Source: Gerris lacustris | Lineage: Eukaryota > Arthropoda > Insecta > Hemiptera > Gerridae | NCBI GenBank assembly: GCA_951217055.1 | Contig: OX578284.1 | Location: 15,123,687 to 15,187,686 of the forward strand | Direction: 5' to 3' | Length of the DNA: 64,000 nucleotides | Part shown: piece by piece, positions 1 to 11,056 of the stretch | Numbering within the stretch: the stretch's first letter is position 1 | Layout: the number at the start of each line of letters is the position of its first letter | The notes under the pieces: model-generated | The model's database searches: none | Seen by the model: only the letters and a program-made list of their open reading frames with translations | What the model was told of the DNA's origin: nothing | Position numbers and translations under genes: made by a program

Positions 1-480
1 CACAATCGAAGGCGGGAAAATGTTGAGAGGGAAACGATTCTATTGGTCCGCCATCTTGAATGCAACTTTAGAAAAAAATGCCCTACTCTACCCCTGTTCC
101 ACAAAAAAATATAACATGGCAACACTGATTTTCCCTTTTTATAACCCCAAAACTACCTCCACGTTTGTTGTTTCCCGTAGTTTTGTTAAATGTAAACAAA
201 CTCGTTAATCGTGAGTAAAGCTGAACAATTCCTCTTCTTTACCCCGCTACCGCGGTAAAGAAGAGGAATTCTTCAGAACTATGAGACGCGCATGCGCAAT
301 AAATACAAGTACGTAAATAATCACTTTCTACGCATCTAAACAGAGATATAATGTTTATATTTCGTATCAATCGTAGATAATAGTACATTACGCGTCTATA
401 GTGCGGAAAGTAGCATTTTGCACGCGAGTGTGGAGTTTGCACCCGAGCGACAGCGAGGGTATTAAAACCACACGAGTAAA
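1..480. repeat. Interspersed repeat with palindromic core, partner of 49.8-50.9 kb
   Basis: The stretch from about 170 to 475 recurs in inverted orientation near 49795-49990 and 50745-50890. Shared landmarks are GTAAACAAACTCG, the GAATTCTTCAGAACTATGAGACGCGC block, and the GTTTGCACCCGAGCGACAGC block. In this copy the two blocks are contiguous; in the 50-kb copy they lie on either side of another repeat. I see no gene. The two short ORFs here have no coding character. Confidence 0.6.
227..270. repeat. Perfect 17-bp-arm hairpin
   Basis: AATTCCTCTTCTTTACC (227-243) is exactly complementary to 254-270 across a 10-base loop (CCGCTACCGC). A second copy, with one arm mismatch, lies at 49913-49956. 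This is the conserved centre of the repeat family above. Confidence 0.85.
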
Positions 481-829
481 GGAAAAAAAAAAGGAGATAA
501 TAGTATAAACTGTTATTGTTAACATTATAACAATTAAATTTTTTCCTTATTTTACCACCTAGGCAGTAAAATCACATTTCTCTGCCCGAAATCAGTTCAA
601 TAATGCCTCATTTTGCTGCCGCAAGTAGATAATAGTAATTTATGTAACTAGGCAGCAAAATGGAATTTTACTGACGAGTGACTGAGGCAATGAATAAACA
701 AGGCAGAAATGTTTCCTTTGCTGTCTTGTTGCAGACAATATTTTATTTCTATGCCCGAAATCAGTTCAATAATGCCTCATGTTGCTGCTTTAAGTAGATA
801 AAAATGATTTTTCTCACTAGTGAAAGTTA
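481..829. repeat. Partial tandem duplication, non-coding
   Basis: The string TGCCCGAAATCAGTTCAATA followed by ATGCCTCAT occurs at about 582 and again at about 752, so a unit of about 170 bp is duplicated. The intervening sequence has related GGCAG(T/C)AAAAT words in both orientations. No coding potential was seen. Confidence 0.6.
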
Positions 830-1402
830 AGTGTTTTTTCTCTAGGAGAATGACAAAACGTTATTAAAATAAGTTGTTCAGAAAGAAAAACTGAGTAAGA
901 ATTCAAAATTTTAAACCCCTCCACCTACTTTGAAATTTTGCACAATTTCCAATCCATATTTTGCCTAAAGTGCTGTAAAAAATAGTTCAAACTAATAATT
1001 TTAGTAGTGTTTTCTGTGCCATAAAATAGATTTCAAACTCCGAAAATACCACTATGAATATTGTCATGTTAGTTTGAAATTAAATTTAATCGTGAATTAT
1101 TTGTTTTGTTATTTTTATCATTCTTATTTCTTATAATAATTAACTAAATGTCAACAGACGAATGAAAGTAAACTAAAACTTTTTGAACTTGCAAAATTTA
1201 TAAATTTAATTTAGATCTTTTACTGACGAAATTATTCAATATCTGCATCAATTAAAAAAAAAAAAAAAAAAAAAAAATAGTAAATAATGAAATATATCAA
1301 AGAAGGCGGAGAGTTTTGAAATTTTGTATTCTAACTTAGTTTTTCTGAACAACTTTTTTTAAATAACATTTTGTCGTATCTCCTAAAAAAAAAAAGTCAC
1401 TT
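830..1402. repeat. Inverted-repeat (fold-back) element
   Basis: The left arm (about 840-930, containing AAGTTGTTCAGAAAGAAAAACTG) is imperfectly complementary to the right arm (about 1300-1400, containing TTTTTCTGAACAACTTTTTTT and CTCCTAAAAAA). The arms are about 90 bp and diverged. An A-tract (1252-1277) lies in the spacer. This is probably an old MITE. No transposase was seen. Confidence 0.5.
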
Positions 1403-2613
1403 TACAAGGTGAAAAAACTTTTTTGTAAATTTCCAAGACATACTTGATTTTTCGAAACTAAAATTATGACATAAATTAGTTTCCATTCAAGCAGGGAACC
1501 CCAGAAGATGAAATTACAATTCAAAAAATGTTAGTCTTTTCCACCTATTCATTCCTCGATTCGGGGACACACTGTATATAATAATATTTAGCTAATAATT
1601 ATAAATTAAATTGATCGACAATAGGATTTAAATTGCCAACGGAAGCTGCGTAGAATTTATCAAGATTAATTCTGTATTCCACATCTGTGGTTATTGAATT
1701 ACACATTTACATATATTATAGTGTTTTTTTATTTAGTTTTAGAAGCAGGGATTTACATGGAAAAAGTAGTTTTTATAATATTTAATGTATGTAAAGTTTT
1801 TTTTTCAACTTCCATTACTATAAGAATCAGCACTATAGAGCTGAGTTAAGCTGATTTTTTTTTTTTTTTTTTTTGCGTATATGTTTAAAAGCTTGAAAGA
1901 CATGTTGATCTCATGAGAATAGTCAACGGGGTAGAAAATCCTCTAAAAGCTTAGAGCATTACCGACCCTTCAACGACAATTTTAAATTACGCTTATATAT
2001 TATGTATACTGGAAGGTCACGCGTTTAATAGTTTATACAATGTGACTTGGAGACATAGCTTGTTAAACACTGAAGGGAGGGAGAAAGTGGATTGTTCTTT
2101 TGTTGAATAATATATAAATTGGAGACACCAAGGGCAAAGTATCTTTCTTTTGACAAAGGAGGTCTGGAATGCTGGTATAAAAAGAATTTGCCAGCAAAAG
2201 TGCATTTTCTCAAGCTATATATTTAGGTCAAAAACAGGGGCACATTCTCGTATAGTCTAAATATTTTTTCCCCCTTTCCAATTTACTTTTACTTGTCCTA
2301 AATTTCTTCCAAGGTTTTAATTTAGGCCAAAACCTTGGGCAGATATATTCTAAGTAAAGTTTTTGTTCCTTTCCCATTTAATTTTACTAGTCCTAAATTT
2401 CTTTCAGGTGGGTTTTAAAACTAGCGCTTTTAATCCTGATTGCAAAAATTCCTTTTTTTACAAATTGCAACAGCAACCATGATATTTTTACAAATCCATT
2501 ACCATTTTTAAATGAGAATTATGTTGAAACTGTAGTAGAACCAAGTGCACTAGAATTGGATGTATAAAATTAAATAGAAAATGTCCAGATTTTTTTCTGA
2601 AATTAAAAATTAC
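1403..2613. other. AT-rich non-coding stretch
   Basis: No supported gene or repeat family was recognised. The stretch holds a T-tract (about 1856-1874). The only ORFs of 60 codons or more (2017-2213, minus) overlap each other in two frames and have no recognisable composition. Confidence 0.4.
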
Positions 2614-3355
2614 AAGATAAAAAGAACTTTTTATATACTACGTTTTTTAATTTTCTTTTGAATCACAATATGTAATGTTGATAATATAATTTTTATTGCT
2701 CTTTAAAATGTTAGTGAAGTATAAATAGTTCAGAATTTATTTACTTCACACAAATGACAACCATCTAGAGAGGTGATCTTAAACCTATAAAAGGACAAAT
2801 CTTTGAACAACGGAACTCACTAACACCGAATCTAAACCGTGGCCATCGATATGGCCCCGTGTAGGGGAGGGTAAGAGAAGAAAAATAAGTACAATTAATG
2901 AAGTACAGATGTAGAGAAAATAAACCGATATCCAGTACACAAGTGTAGACACGCCTGGTTGTCATACGTCAATTAATTTATTTCTTTGTTTACTTATTCT
3001 TTTTAGCTGTCATTCAATGTTTCCCTCTTAATAAAAAATCACCAATTTGAAACCCGTCATAATGAAGATCGTAAAAATATGGGATACGTCAAAACAAATA
3101 AAATAACTTATCTTTCCATACAGAACTCCAAGAACTATCTTTCCATACAGCAAAATTTGCTGAAAACGAATTAATATCTGCTGAAAGATGGATATAAGTA
3201 TTAAAATAATGCATTGTCATCGTGTTCGGAGCTATTATAAAAGTTTCAAGTGCCTAGCTATTCGGGAAGTTAATTAGAAATTGATTGACAGATTTGTACC
3301 GGACAAACAAACAAACAAACAAACAAGAAAGCAAGCTAATAAAAACGTAGTAAAA
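2614..3355 (+). repeat. Interspersed repeat family R3, copy 1
   Basis: The copy begins AAGATAAAAAGAACTTTTTA and ends around AGCTAATAAAAACGTAGTA. It matches copies at 44553-47693 (plus, split by a Helitron) and 50101-50711 (minus). Shared internal landmarks are GAGGTGATCTTAAACCTATA, AAGGACAAATCTTTG, GTCATTCAATG, CAGCAAAATTTGCTGAAAA, TTCGGGAAGTTA and GTACCGGACAAACAAAC. The ends carry a short inverted repeat (TACTACGTTTTT against AAAAACGTAGTA). This copy has about 130 bp of unique insert around 2840-2980. No ORF is shared between copies, so it is a non-autonomous element. Confidence 0.75.
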
Positions 3356-4657
3356 TTAGTTCGTAGCAACTACTTATGTTTGAAGTAAAAATTTTAAATT
3401 TAAAACATTTCTTTTTTAGATCATACTGTATTTATATTCCAAATTAATAGTGCGGTACGCGCTCTATCAAGTAATTTAAAGATTGCTTGCTTTTGTGGTT
3501 TATTATTGTCTTATTTGTAATAGTTTTATCTAATAATTTCAGCAACAAAAGTAAAAAATTACAGGAACAAAAGTAATAGTTTAGTAATTTTGAATGTGCG
3601 CGTGCACCGGCGGTTTACACTAGACCAAAAAAATTCCCAGGCGTCTGAAAATATTATGGAATAATTAGAATTTCCTTCGAACGATCACATGCTTTCGTTA
3701 TCTTCAGTAAGCTAGGAAGCAAAATGTTTTAATGATTCAATTACTAAAAATTGTCCAGAGAGTGTACAACCTTAACTGTTTTTTTAAAAGAAAAAAAAAA
3801 TGTGTCCACTAGTTAGTAATTAAAATAACACCGTTGTTTCATTAACACCAGACCTATAATGCCTTATTAAATTTACTTATCCTATTTAGAGGGCCTTTTG
3901 AAAGAAGCTCACAGATGGTCCCATATTAGTTTCATTTTTCAAAAAAAATAAGTGCGACTTGACTGTGGGAATCAAAAAAGATCCAAATCTTGTGTGGTCA
4001 TTTATCCAATAATAGAAGCGAAGAAGTTATGTGCCACACAAATGGGCAGATAATTTTTAATTATTCAGCTACATAAAGGAAACTTCAAATTAAAATTTTA
4101 AAAATTTAATGACAATAACATGTAACAGGTAGTAATAGTATACAATTTATGGTATTACAAAGTGTTAAATGTATAAATAACTTATTGTATAATTTAATTA
4201 CTAAGTATAACAGGTTAAAACAACTTTAATATAATCAGGCTTTGATTTACTGTTGATATTGTCGACCAATTAATTAGTTACGGTCTGTTGATAAGGATAA
4301 ATAAAGGGGGGGGGGGAATTAATTATGGGCAACAATGTTTGATTATTATTAGTTAGAGATTGTCAAGGTTTCGCTACCGTTGTCTTGTAGACAACAGACT
4401 CAGACAAGATTCAATGCTTTAATTAGGAAAAGGTTCCAATCAGTAGAAATCCTTTATCACTTGCTGTTATCACTCTCTAATTACCAAAATAACTCCGTTT
4501 GCTCGGAGCTTCTGCCAAATTTTGATTAAATTTCCCTTTTATCAATATGGTTAAGAGCTAACCTACCTTTAATGATTTGTTATATCGTTATTATATATAA
4601 TATCAATCAGGGTAGAGTCAATTAAAAATAATATATACCAAACAAAATTAATTTTAG
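3356..4657. other. Non-coding stretch with one shared repeat segment
   Basis: Positions 3888-4080 resemble 63180-63380 (shared words around GATCCAAATCT, TGTGCCACACAAA and CAGATAATT/CAAGCTATTTT). A G-tract lies at about 4306-4316, and a perfect hairpin TTGTCTTGTAGACAA at about 4379-4395. No gene was seen. Confidence 0.4.
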
Positions 4658-4830
4658 GCTGATTTCACACTAGGCAGCGTTCAACTTGGCGTCGTGTTCG
4701 CGTTCAATGGCGACTTTTTTTATAGGACGCAAAAGACCGAAATGCTTAACATACAATATGTGCGTTCTCGCACAAAAATGTCGCCATTACGTACGACCGC
4801 GATAAACGTCACCCAGTGTGAAAACTGCAG
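4658..4830. mobile_element. Short MITE with about 60-bp terminal inverted repeats
   Basis: The left end GGCTGATTTCACACTAGGCA mirrors the right end (reverse complement CTGCAGTTTTCACACTGGGT). Both arms continue to the shared words AATGGCGAC and TTTTT. Total length is about 170 bp, so the arms make up most of the element. The CACACT-containing termini suggest a hAT-like origin, but no target duplication was resolved. Confidence 0.5.
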
Positions 4831-4839
4831 TATAGATGA

Positions 4840-5035
4840 AATTCATTTCTCGATTCAACCTCGAGCTATGATTTTATTAATGTGGAATGCCAAATTTCAT
4901 CGGAATCGGTCCTATATTTTAGGCTCCTCGCATCTGCACAGACGGCAGACATTTTTAAAAAACTACGTTTTTGGACTCAGAGGACCTCAACACGTTTAAG
5001 CCCATCAAAATGAAATGTACACGAAACGCTATCAA
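4840..5035. repeat. Interspersed repeat, family of 24.05 kb and 47.9 kb
   Basis: This segment shares a series of landmarks with 47918-48125 and, inverted, with 24050-24260: ATGCCAAATTT, CGGACAGACAAC/CACAGACGGCAGAC, ACATTTTTTAAAAA, TTTTGGACTCA, and GTGTAAATCCATCAAAAT or equivalents. All are non-coding. The 101-codon ORF at 4694-4999 crosses from the neighbouring MITE into this repeat and is not a gene. Confidence 0.6.
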
Positions 5036-5124
5036 ATTACTTTCTCTTTATAAATAATAATATTATGTACTACGTATAAAAGTAAGTAATATATTATGTA
5101 TTTATGTAATACATCATATAAATA

Positions 5125-5128
<4 letters not shown>

Positions 5129-5208
<80 letters not shown>
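5129..5208. repeat. (TA)n microsatellite
   Basis: An almost pure run of about 40 AT dinucleotides. The Ile-Tyr repeat ORFs read through it on both strands are artefacts. Confidence 0.95.
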
Positions 5209-5211
<3 letters not shown>

Positions 5212-5486
5212 AAAACAAACTAATCTCAGGTGTCGCACACAAAAAATTTTTAGTCGTTGTTTTTTATGTCTACAGAGAGTTTATGTGTTGGATTAATATT
5301 TTTTGTGTAGAACGTTTACGGTAGCTTCTTAGTTTTTCTATAATCCCATGAGTGTTTGTTTCATGGGTTTTTTGTATGTCGTTTGTCTTAAGGACCCTGA
5401 AGAAGGTTTTAAGTAAAACCCGAAACGTCGGGATTGTAACAGTGACGATTTTTGTGACCGAAACCTGAGATAAGTTTGTTTTTGTA
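5209..5486 (+). mobile_element. Short inverted-repeat element carrying a hammerhead-like motif
   Basis: GCAAAAACAAACTAATCTCA near 5208 is mirrored by TGAGATAAGTTTGTTTTTG near 5467-5485, with further pairing of GTCGCACACAAAAA to TTTTTGTGACCG. The enclosed 280 bp has no ORF. It contains a hairpin (CCCATGA...TCATGGG, 5345-5367) and the hammerhead-like motif listed separately. Such CTGAAGA...CGAAACGTC motifs are known from ends of Penelope-like retroelements. Assignment to that class is inference. Confidence 0.5.
5397..5432 (+). ncRNA. Hammerhead-ribozyme-like motif
   Basis: CTGAAGA (5397-5403) fits the hammerhead core CUGANGA. It is followed by a perfect 6-bp hairpin (GGTTTT 5405-5410, loop AAGT, AAAACC 5415-5420), then CGAAACGTCGGG. 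The GAAA and the following GUC fit the second core strand and a cleavage triplet. CC before the core could pair with GG after it as helix I. Helix III would be minimal, and the helix II junction has one extra base on each side, so activity is uncertain. Confidence 0.45.
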
Positions 5487-7106
5487 TATATTTATATATT
5501 ATTTATTGTTTACATTCTTGCGATATTCTGAATGACGACAATAATTTGATCTGTTCACTAAGTTATAAATCTCGACACCCAAACTTGTGATGTTGTTTTT
5601 CTTCTATTACTAACTTTGTCACAAAACAATAACTACTGCAATAACATTTTCGTAAGAATATTGATTTTGAACTAACATAAAGGCATGTTGGAAAAACAAA
5701 ACGATAAAAATATATAAATCTAGTAGAGCAATAAACTACCCTATACATTGACAAAATACCAAATAAAATAAATAATTTAGACAAAATATCAGTTTTACTC
5801 CTCAAATCTAAAATATCAAGAAAACCCGTTTAATATTTTAAATAGAAAATACAAAAAAATACAAATAATTTGTTTTTTGGTTATATATCGGAAATAGCAT
5901 TCTTTCTTAATTCCTCGTTTCAATTTAGTCATTTCTTATTAAATTGGTCGAATACTTGATCCGAATATGAAGGAACATACCGTCAAATGAAAAATTTTAA
6001 AATAAACACTATTATTTTTTAACAGACAACAGTAGGATGGAAAAATGTTGGATGAATTAGGAACTATTGGTGATTTCTGCTATAAGTATCATCGTACAAA
6101 TACAATGCCATAAGCTATTCATGCTAAAGAATCTATAAGCTAATTACTATTATCAAAAATAAATAAATGTTAAATGATTAACAATTTTTTCAAGAAAGTT
6201 TTCATCCTCTTACGCAAAATAAGGTGAGAGTAGTCTATTTTGATTCACTTAAATTTGCTAAAAATTTAAGACGAAGGGGCAATATCATAAAAAAAGGTCG
6301 AAGGTAAGATAAGGGACATTCTTAGAAGAACCTTAATAAAAAGGTTTTTTTCCCCTTGGGCTATGTAACCCTTAAGATAAGTTAGGAACCCTAGATAAGT
6401 AAAAGAACCGTGGCCATATTTTTCACAATGTCTGCCAAAGTCATTCACCTACTTACCTTAGGGAGTTAATCGACAATTTATAATAACATAAAAACCTTTT
6501 ATAGGATTTATAAAGGGTATAACACTCTCTGTCTTACATAATTTTTAGAGTAACCTAATTTCTATTCAGTGATAAAGGGTCCATTGATCTATAAGGAATT
6601 TTGTTATCATTTAGTTTTTTAAGAGTGTAATAAACCTCTCTACGTTTTTTTAAAGTTAATGTAAAAAACCCTTTTGCAATTTGCTTTTGAAATTTGTATT
6701 TTAACAGTCCACGTTTTGGTAGTTAAATTAGAGCTCTGTTATCTTACTTTTAAAAACTTTATTTCCTGTTCCCTCATAACGCAGCCACAGGACTTCACCA
6801 TCGAATTGGGTTTTTTTGTGACAGATTAAATTTCCTCCCAGGATTTCCTCTTGTAACCTCCATTTCACCGCAATATTATGCAGGAGTTTCCTCCTAGTTC
6901 CTTGTATCTCAAAGTAGGTCATATCCTCAATTTATTTCTTTTCACTTTAACCTCGGTTCTTCCTAGGTGCATCTTCTGCCAAAGGTCTTCTTTGAGATAT
7001 TTGGCCAGTATTTCTCTGCTCTCAAATGTGAGCGAAGATCTAAATCCTCACCCTCATGTTAGCCGTTACTTTAAAACCCACATACCAATATAATATTAAA
7101 GCCCCG
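5487..7106. other. AT-rich non-coding stretch
   Basis: No host exon, transposase or recognised repeat is supported. Scattered short ORFs (5563-5805, 6266-6448, 6728-6922 minus; 6878-7093 plus) show no known domain and no convincing coding composition. Words such as AGGAACC and CCTTGGGCTATG in 6200-6600 suggest a decayed repeat. Confidence 0.35.
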
Positions 7107-7735
7107 GCCTAGACAATTTTTTTGATATTTTCATGTCTTGACTTTGGCACATAAACTCGAAAAGCGTTACTAAAAATTTACACCACAAAGCGTTACACGT
7201 TTAACAGGGAGTTAGGAGGATATAGGAGGTATGCAATCAAGTCTGTCCGCATTCGGTGTAGGGTCTCCCCCTACCGCATCGGTAGGGCCTACCCACTCCT
7301 CCCCTCCCGAAGGGCTACCTGCCCCACGTCTCACTCTCTTCGCTTCTCGCTCGCTACCGATTTAGCAGTCGCTCGCTGCTGTTCCACTGCTCCGATTTGC
7401 ATCGGACAAACGCCACAACGCTTAGAATTTTATTCCTAATAAACTTGCATACATACAATTTATTTTTTTACTTTATTATTTTTTATTGTTGTTATACTAT
7501 GATTGTTTGCATTTATTATAAAAATATGGGTATAAACAAGTTAAAAGATTACAAAAGTTAAGATTAGAAAAGGACTTTCTTTCTTCGTGCACAACACATG
7601 CTCGATTTAATTCCTAATTTACAAACGCAAGAATTTGCACGCCCAAATTTTTTGACATTTTCATGTCTTAATTTTGGCACATAAACGCGAAAAGCGTTAC
7701 CAAAAAACGATACCAAAAAGCGTTACATGAAAATG
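7107..7735. repeat. Pair of about 95-bp direct repeats flanking a GC-rich segment
   Basis: The block ATTTTCATGTCTT(G/A)A, then TTTTGGCACATAAAC, then CGAAAAGCGTTAC occurs at about 7127-7203 and again at about 7660-7730 in direct orientation. The 450 bp between include a GC-rich, CpG-rich patch (7220-7420) with short hairpins such as CCTACCGCATCGGTAGG. A direct-repeat-bounded cassette could be an LTR-like remnant, but no PBS, ORF or target duplication is visible. Confidence 0.45.
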
Positions 7736-7816
7736 TCTCACTGTCTTGCAGACTCGTTTGCAAGAAGTTTTTTTAATTAAAATCTTTAATTTTTATTATT
7801 TAAATATTCTTATTTT

Positions 7817-8030
7817 AAATCAAATTATAATTATTATTATCTATGGGAGACAGACAGAGAAAAATACACTCCAGCGCCGGAATTTGAACCACGGGCCTCT
7901 ATATAGGTATATAGAGGTAGAGCGCTATACTGGAAATATAGAGGCCCGTGGTTCAAATCCCGGCGCTGGTATTTTTCTCTGTCTGTCTCCCGTAGATAAT
8001 AATAATTATAATTTGATTTAAATTGAAATT
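7817..8030. repeat. Palindrome built from a tRNA-like half (copy 1)
   Basis: The outer arms read AAATCAAATTATAATTATTA and its complement. The inner arms are CCAGCGCCGG-ATTTGAACCACGGGCCTC and its complement. On the plus strand the right arm reads as a tRNA 3' half: a GGAAA-containing anticodon-type loop between TATA stems, then GTGGTTCAAATCC (B-box-like) and GGCGCTGG. The 5' half has been replaced by an inverted copy of the 3' half, so a functional tRNA is unlikely. Confidence 0.65.
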
Positions 8031-8035
8031 TAATC

Positions 8036-8491
8036 TTTCCGTAGTATGAATACTACCAAAATCGTAAAATATGAATTTCTAATTGATTGTACTAGGTACA
8101 GGTACTAATTGGGTACTTTATAATTATAAGCGTTATTTCTCGGTCTAGTTCTATGTCATTAATGTTGACTTCTAAGATTGTGGAAAATTGAAAGCTTAAA
8201 TTCGGGACAACGTAGTTAATAATAATTATAATTTGATTTAAATTAAAATTTAATCTTTCCGTAGTATGAATACTACCAAAATCGTAAAATATGAATTTTT
8301 AAATATTCTTTTGTGTTTAGTCATCAGTTCCCTCGCCGTCAGATGTGGTTGCAGCTTTTTGGCTTTCTTTATTTGATTTGGGGCATCATTATCATTCCAT
8401 ACTAATTCCAGTTTCATGCTCCGTTGAATTTTTGTTTGGTGCAAAATTAGTAGTTACAACCGACATTATGTGGAACATATTAAAAATCGAT
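8036..8491. repeat. Spacer between two palindromes, with direct repeat
   Basis: AATTTAATCTTTCCGTAGTA and the following ATGAATACTACC occur at about 8030 and again at about 8250, and TAATAATAATTATAATTTGA recurs too. The material appears to be rearranged pieces of the flanking palindromes. The overlapping opposite-strand ORFs at 8250-8548 are not credible genes. Confidence 0.5.
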
Positions 8492-8824
8492 AAATTCAAT
8501 AAGCAAAATTTTAAGTTTTTGGTATTTTTCCTACTACGGAAAGTTTAATTTTAATTTAAATCAAATTATAATTATTATTAACTACGGGAAACAGACAGTG
8601 AAAAATACACTCCAGCGCCGGGATTTGAACCACGGGCCTCTATATTTCCAGTATAGCGCTCTACCTCTATATACCTATATAGAGGCCCGTGGTTCAAATC
8701 CCGGCGCTGGAGTGTATTTTTCACTGTCTGTTTCCCGTAGTTAATAATAATTATAATTTGATTTAAATTAAAATTAAACTTTCCGTAGTAGGAAAAATAC
8801 CAAAAACTTAAAAATTGAATTTAA
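8492..8824. repeat. Near-perfect 330-bp palindrome with tRNA-like core (copy 2)
   Basis: The symmetry centre is near 8665. Arms run outward through the tRNA-like sequence (8611-8712), AACTACGGGAAACAGACAGTG, the AAATCAAATTATAATT block and TTTCCGTAGTAGG to about 8495 and 8822. It is longer and cleaner than copy 1. The inner tRNA-like 3' half (GGTTCAAATCCCGG) is present once in each orientation. Confidence 0.75.
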
Positions 8825-10373
8825 AATTTATTAGGTAATTGTTATTTTATACTTTAATACAAAATTGTTTTGATTGCTTTAGATTAAGATGGTTAAAGGG
8901 GGATGCAGCGTGTTCGTGGTGCTAAAGTCAATTGTCTTGTCTGTACGGCCATCAATGAATCGAGAGCAGAGCAAGGTCAAGGTTGCTGCCTACCTATCCC
9001 ATGTCGTGGACTCTGATTTATGTATGTAAGTCGATTATTTATATCTATGACTCATAGTTATGATCCCACGCCTTACGCCTTGGTGCTATGATTTACGTGG
9101 CTCACTAATGATCACACCATACTCACATTATTGGTAAATTGTTAAGTTGTGTATGTGTGTAGTGGCTGCAGCACTCCACCACGGGATTATTAAAATGGAT
9201 CCAAATAAGGGCTAAATAAGGACCTAATAAGGAACCTAAATAAGGGGCCTAAAAGTTAGGTTCCGACAAGTGGTTCGTCCTCGCTGTCAAACCATTATCT
9301 ATTGTATGGCTATAATCAGTGGACACTGATCTTTTACATTCAGTTCATTAAAAGGTTGAAACCCAATGTTTCTTTTTCATTAGTATAAATTGCGATAACA
9401 TTTTAAAATTATTACAATTATAGTGTTAGGAAAGTTTTTGTTCTGTTTAAATCCCTGATATCTCTACTATAAGGACACATATGATATATATCCATTTTAT
9501 TGCTCCAAATAAAAATAAAATATATACATGTGTAATATTTCTTCATAAAAAAAAGTAAAAAATATCCAATGTAAATCAAAATAATAAACGTACCATCTCA
9601 AGGAAATAAATCAGTTGAGATCTTGGGAATTTGAAGAGGAAGGGAATACATTTACCCAACTTTATAACTTTATTTCTGCATCAATTGTGTTTAGACCAGT
9701 GCATTAAAGCTAGAGCTATTAAAACCAGACCTCTTGCTGTATTTTATCCTTTTTGGTTTTTTATCTGCAATTATTATTATTATTTGGAAATGGGAACCAA
9801 AATTTATTTGTAATAAACCTTTTTTATCTGAATTTACTGACGAATTTCACTTGTACTTCTTCTCGACTTTTAAATTAATGACAATTAAAATTAATGGGAC
9901 CAAATCCAATTTTCTTTAAAATCAGATAAGTTCTTTTTTAAGTTATAGGTTGTTAAAAAAGAAACAGGTTTGTGGGCATGTGGAAGGAAGTAATGGGAAC
10001 CCTTACAAGTAATGGGAAAACTTACATGTTTACTCGTTTAGTAAGAGAAGAACACGTCTGTGTTTTTCCAATTACTTCTAAGGCTTGTGTGAAAAAGAAA
10101 ATTCCCTTTCTCTTTTAAAGAAAATCCTGTAGAGGAAGAAAGTACGTTAAGATGTAGTAGATCAAAATGAAAAGGAGTAGAAAATATTTTAGGTTATAAA
10201 TATATTTTCTTTTATATATATTTTTTTTTAAATATATTATCTTTTATTATTTCTTATGGTTTATTATCTTCTTTTTTAAAGAAGAATAAATAATAGTAAA
10301 TGTTGTCTATGTGGTGTGATATCCACAATGGATAGTTTAAAAGATAGTATTATATATGGAAAACTTCAAATTA
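8825..10373. other. Non-coding stretch with diverged SINE-like segment
   Basis: Positions about 8990-9290 resemble the SINE at 42690-42965: both share CTCTGATTTAT, GGTTCACTAATGATCACAC (here GGCTCACTAATGATCACAC), GAAGTGGCTG/TAGTGGCTGCAG and AGTGGTTCGTCCT. A short AATAAGG(N)CCTA tandem lies at 9205-9250. No gene is seen in the rest. Confidence 0.45.
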
Positions 10374-11056
10374 CAGTAGAGTCTCGCTAATCCAGACTCC
10401 ACTAGTCCGGACATCAGGTTAATCCAAACAGACCCAAATCATTTTCTAATAATGTACAATCAATCAACTTTTAATTTTTATCGATAAATGGTAAGTTTTT
10501 TGGACCTTATTACTTTAGCACCCCTCTTGGTTCTAAACAATATTCTGCACTACAAAAGTCTCAAAGGTTTGTGTGTTTGTCTCCCCAAGACATTGAGACT
10601 CCTGGGGCAGTTTTATCTCTAATATTCCTTTATCTTAATCGTTGATTAGACTAAGGGATATGATCACAATTAAATACACAAGTGTGACATTCCTTTGTCC
10701 CAAGGTATATTGGAATAGATATCCCTTCGTCTTAATAGAATTTTAGACTAAGGAATATAATATGCAACTCTGTATATGTTTCTTTTTCTAAATAACTCTT
10801 AACACAAAGGGATATAGGGGGGTGCTAATGTAAAAAAGTACCGTTTATTTTCATCCTAAATCATTTTGTAGTTTAAAAAATGGACCTACGTTTACACTAA
10901 ACAGTAATATTTATTTTGAAAACATCAATTTCAATAGTTTTACACAGTTAAATTATTTATACAGACATTTTACAACTATAGTTCAGTTTAATCCGGGCTT
11001 TCGGTGATCCGAACAAGGCCCCGTCCTATCTAATCCGGTTTAGCGAGATTATACAG
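10374..11056. mobile_element. pogo/Tigger-type MITE
   Basis: The left terminus CAGTAGAGTCTCGCTAATCC mirrors the right terminus (reverse complement CTGTATAATCTCGCTAAACC), and the element is bounded by TA dinucleotides at 10372-10373 and 11057-11058. CAGT...GTCTCG(C/T)TAATCCGG ends and TA duplications are typical of the pogo/Tigger branch of Tc1/mariner. The subterminal sequence also repeats TCCGGAC/AATCCGG words. The interior (683 bp in total) has no transposase ORF, so it is non-autonomous. Confidence 0.75.

Noticed and set aside
5032..5296. Ile-Tyr repeat ORFs on both strands
   Set aside because: They translate a pure (TA)n tract; no coding meaning.
7870..8712. Functional tRNA genes
   Set aside because: The 5' half of each tRNA-like sequence is replaced by an inverted copy of the 3' half; no cloverleaf with a normal acceptor and D-arm.
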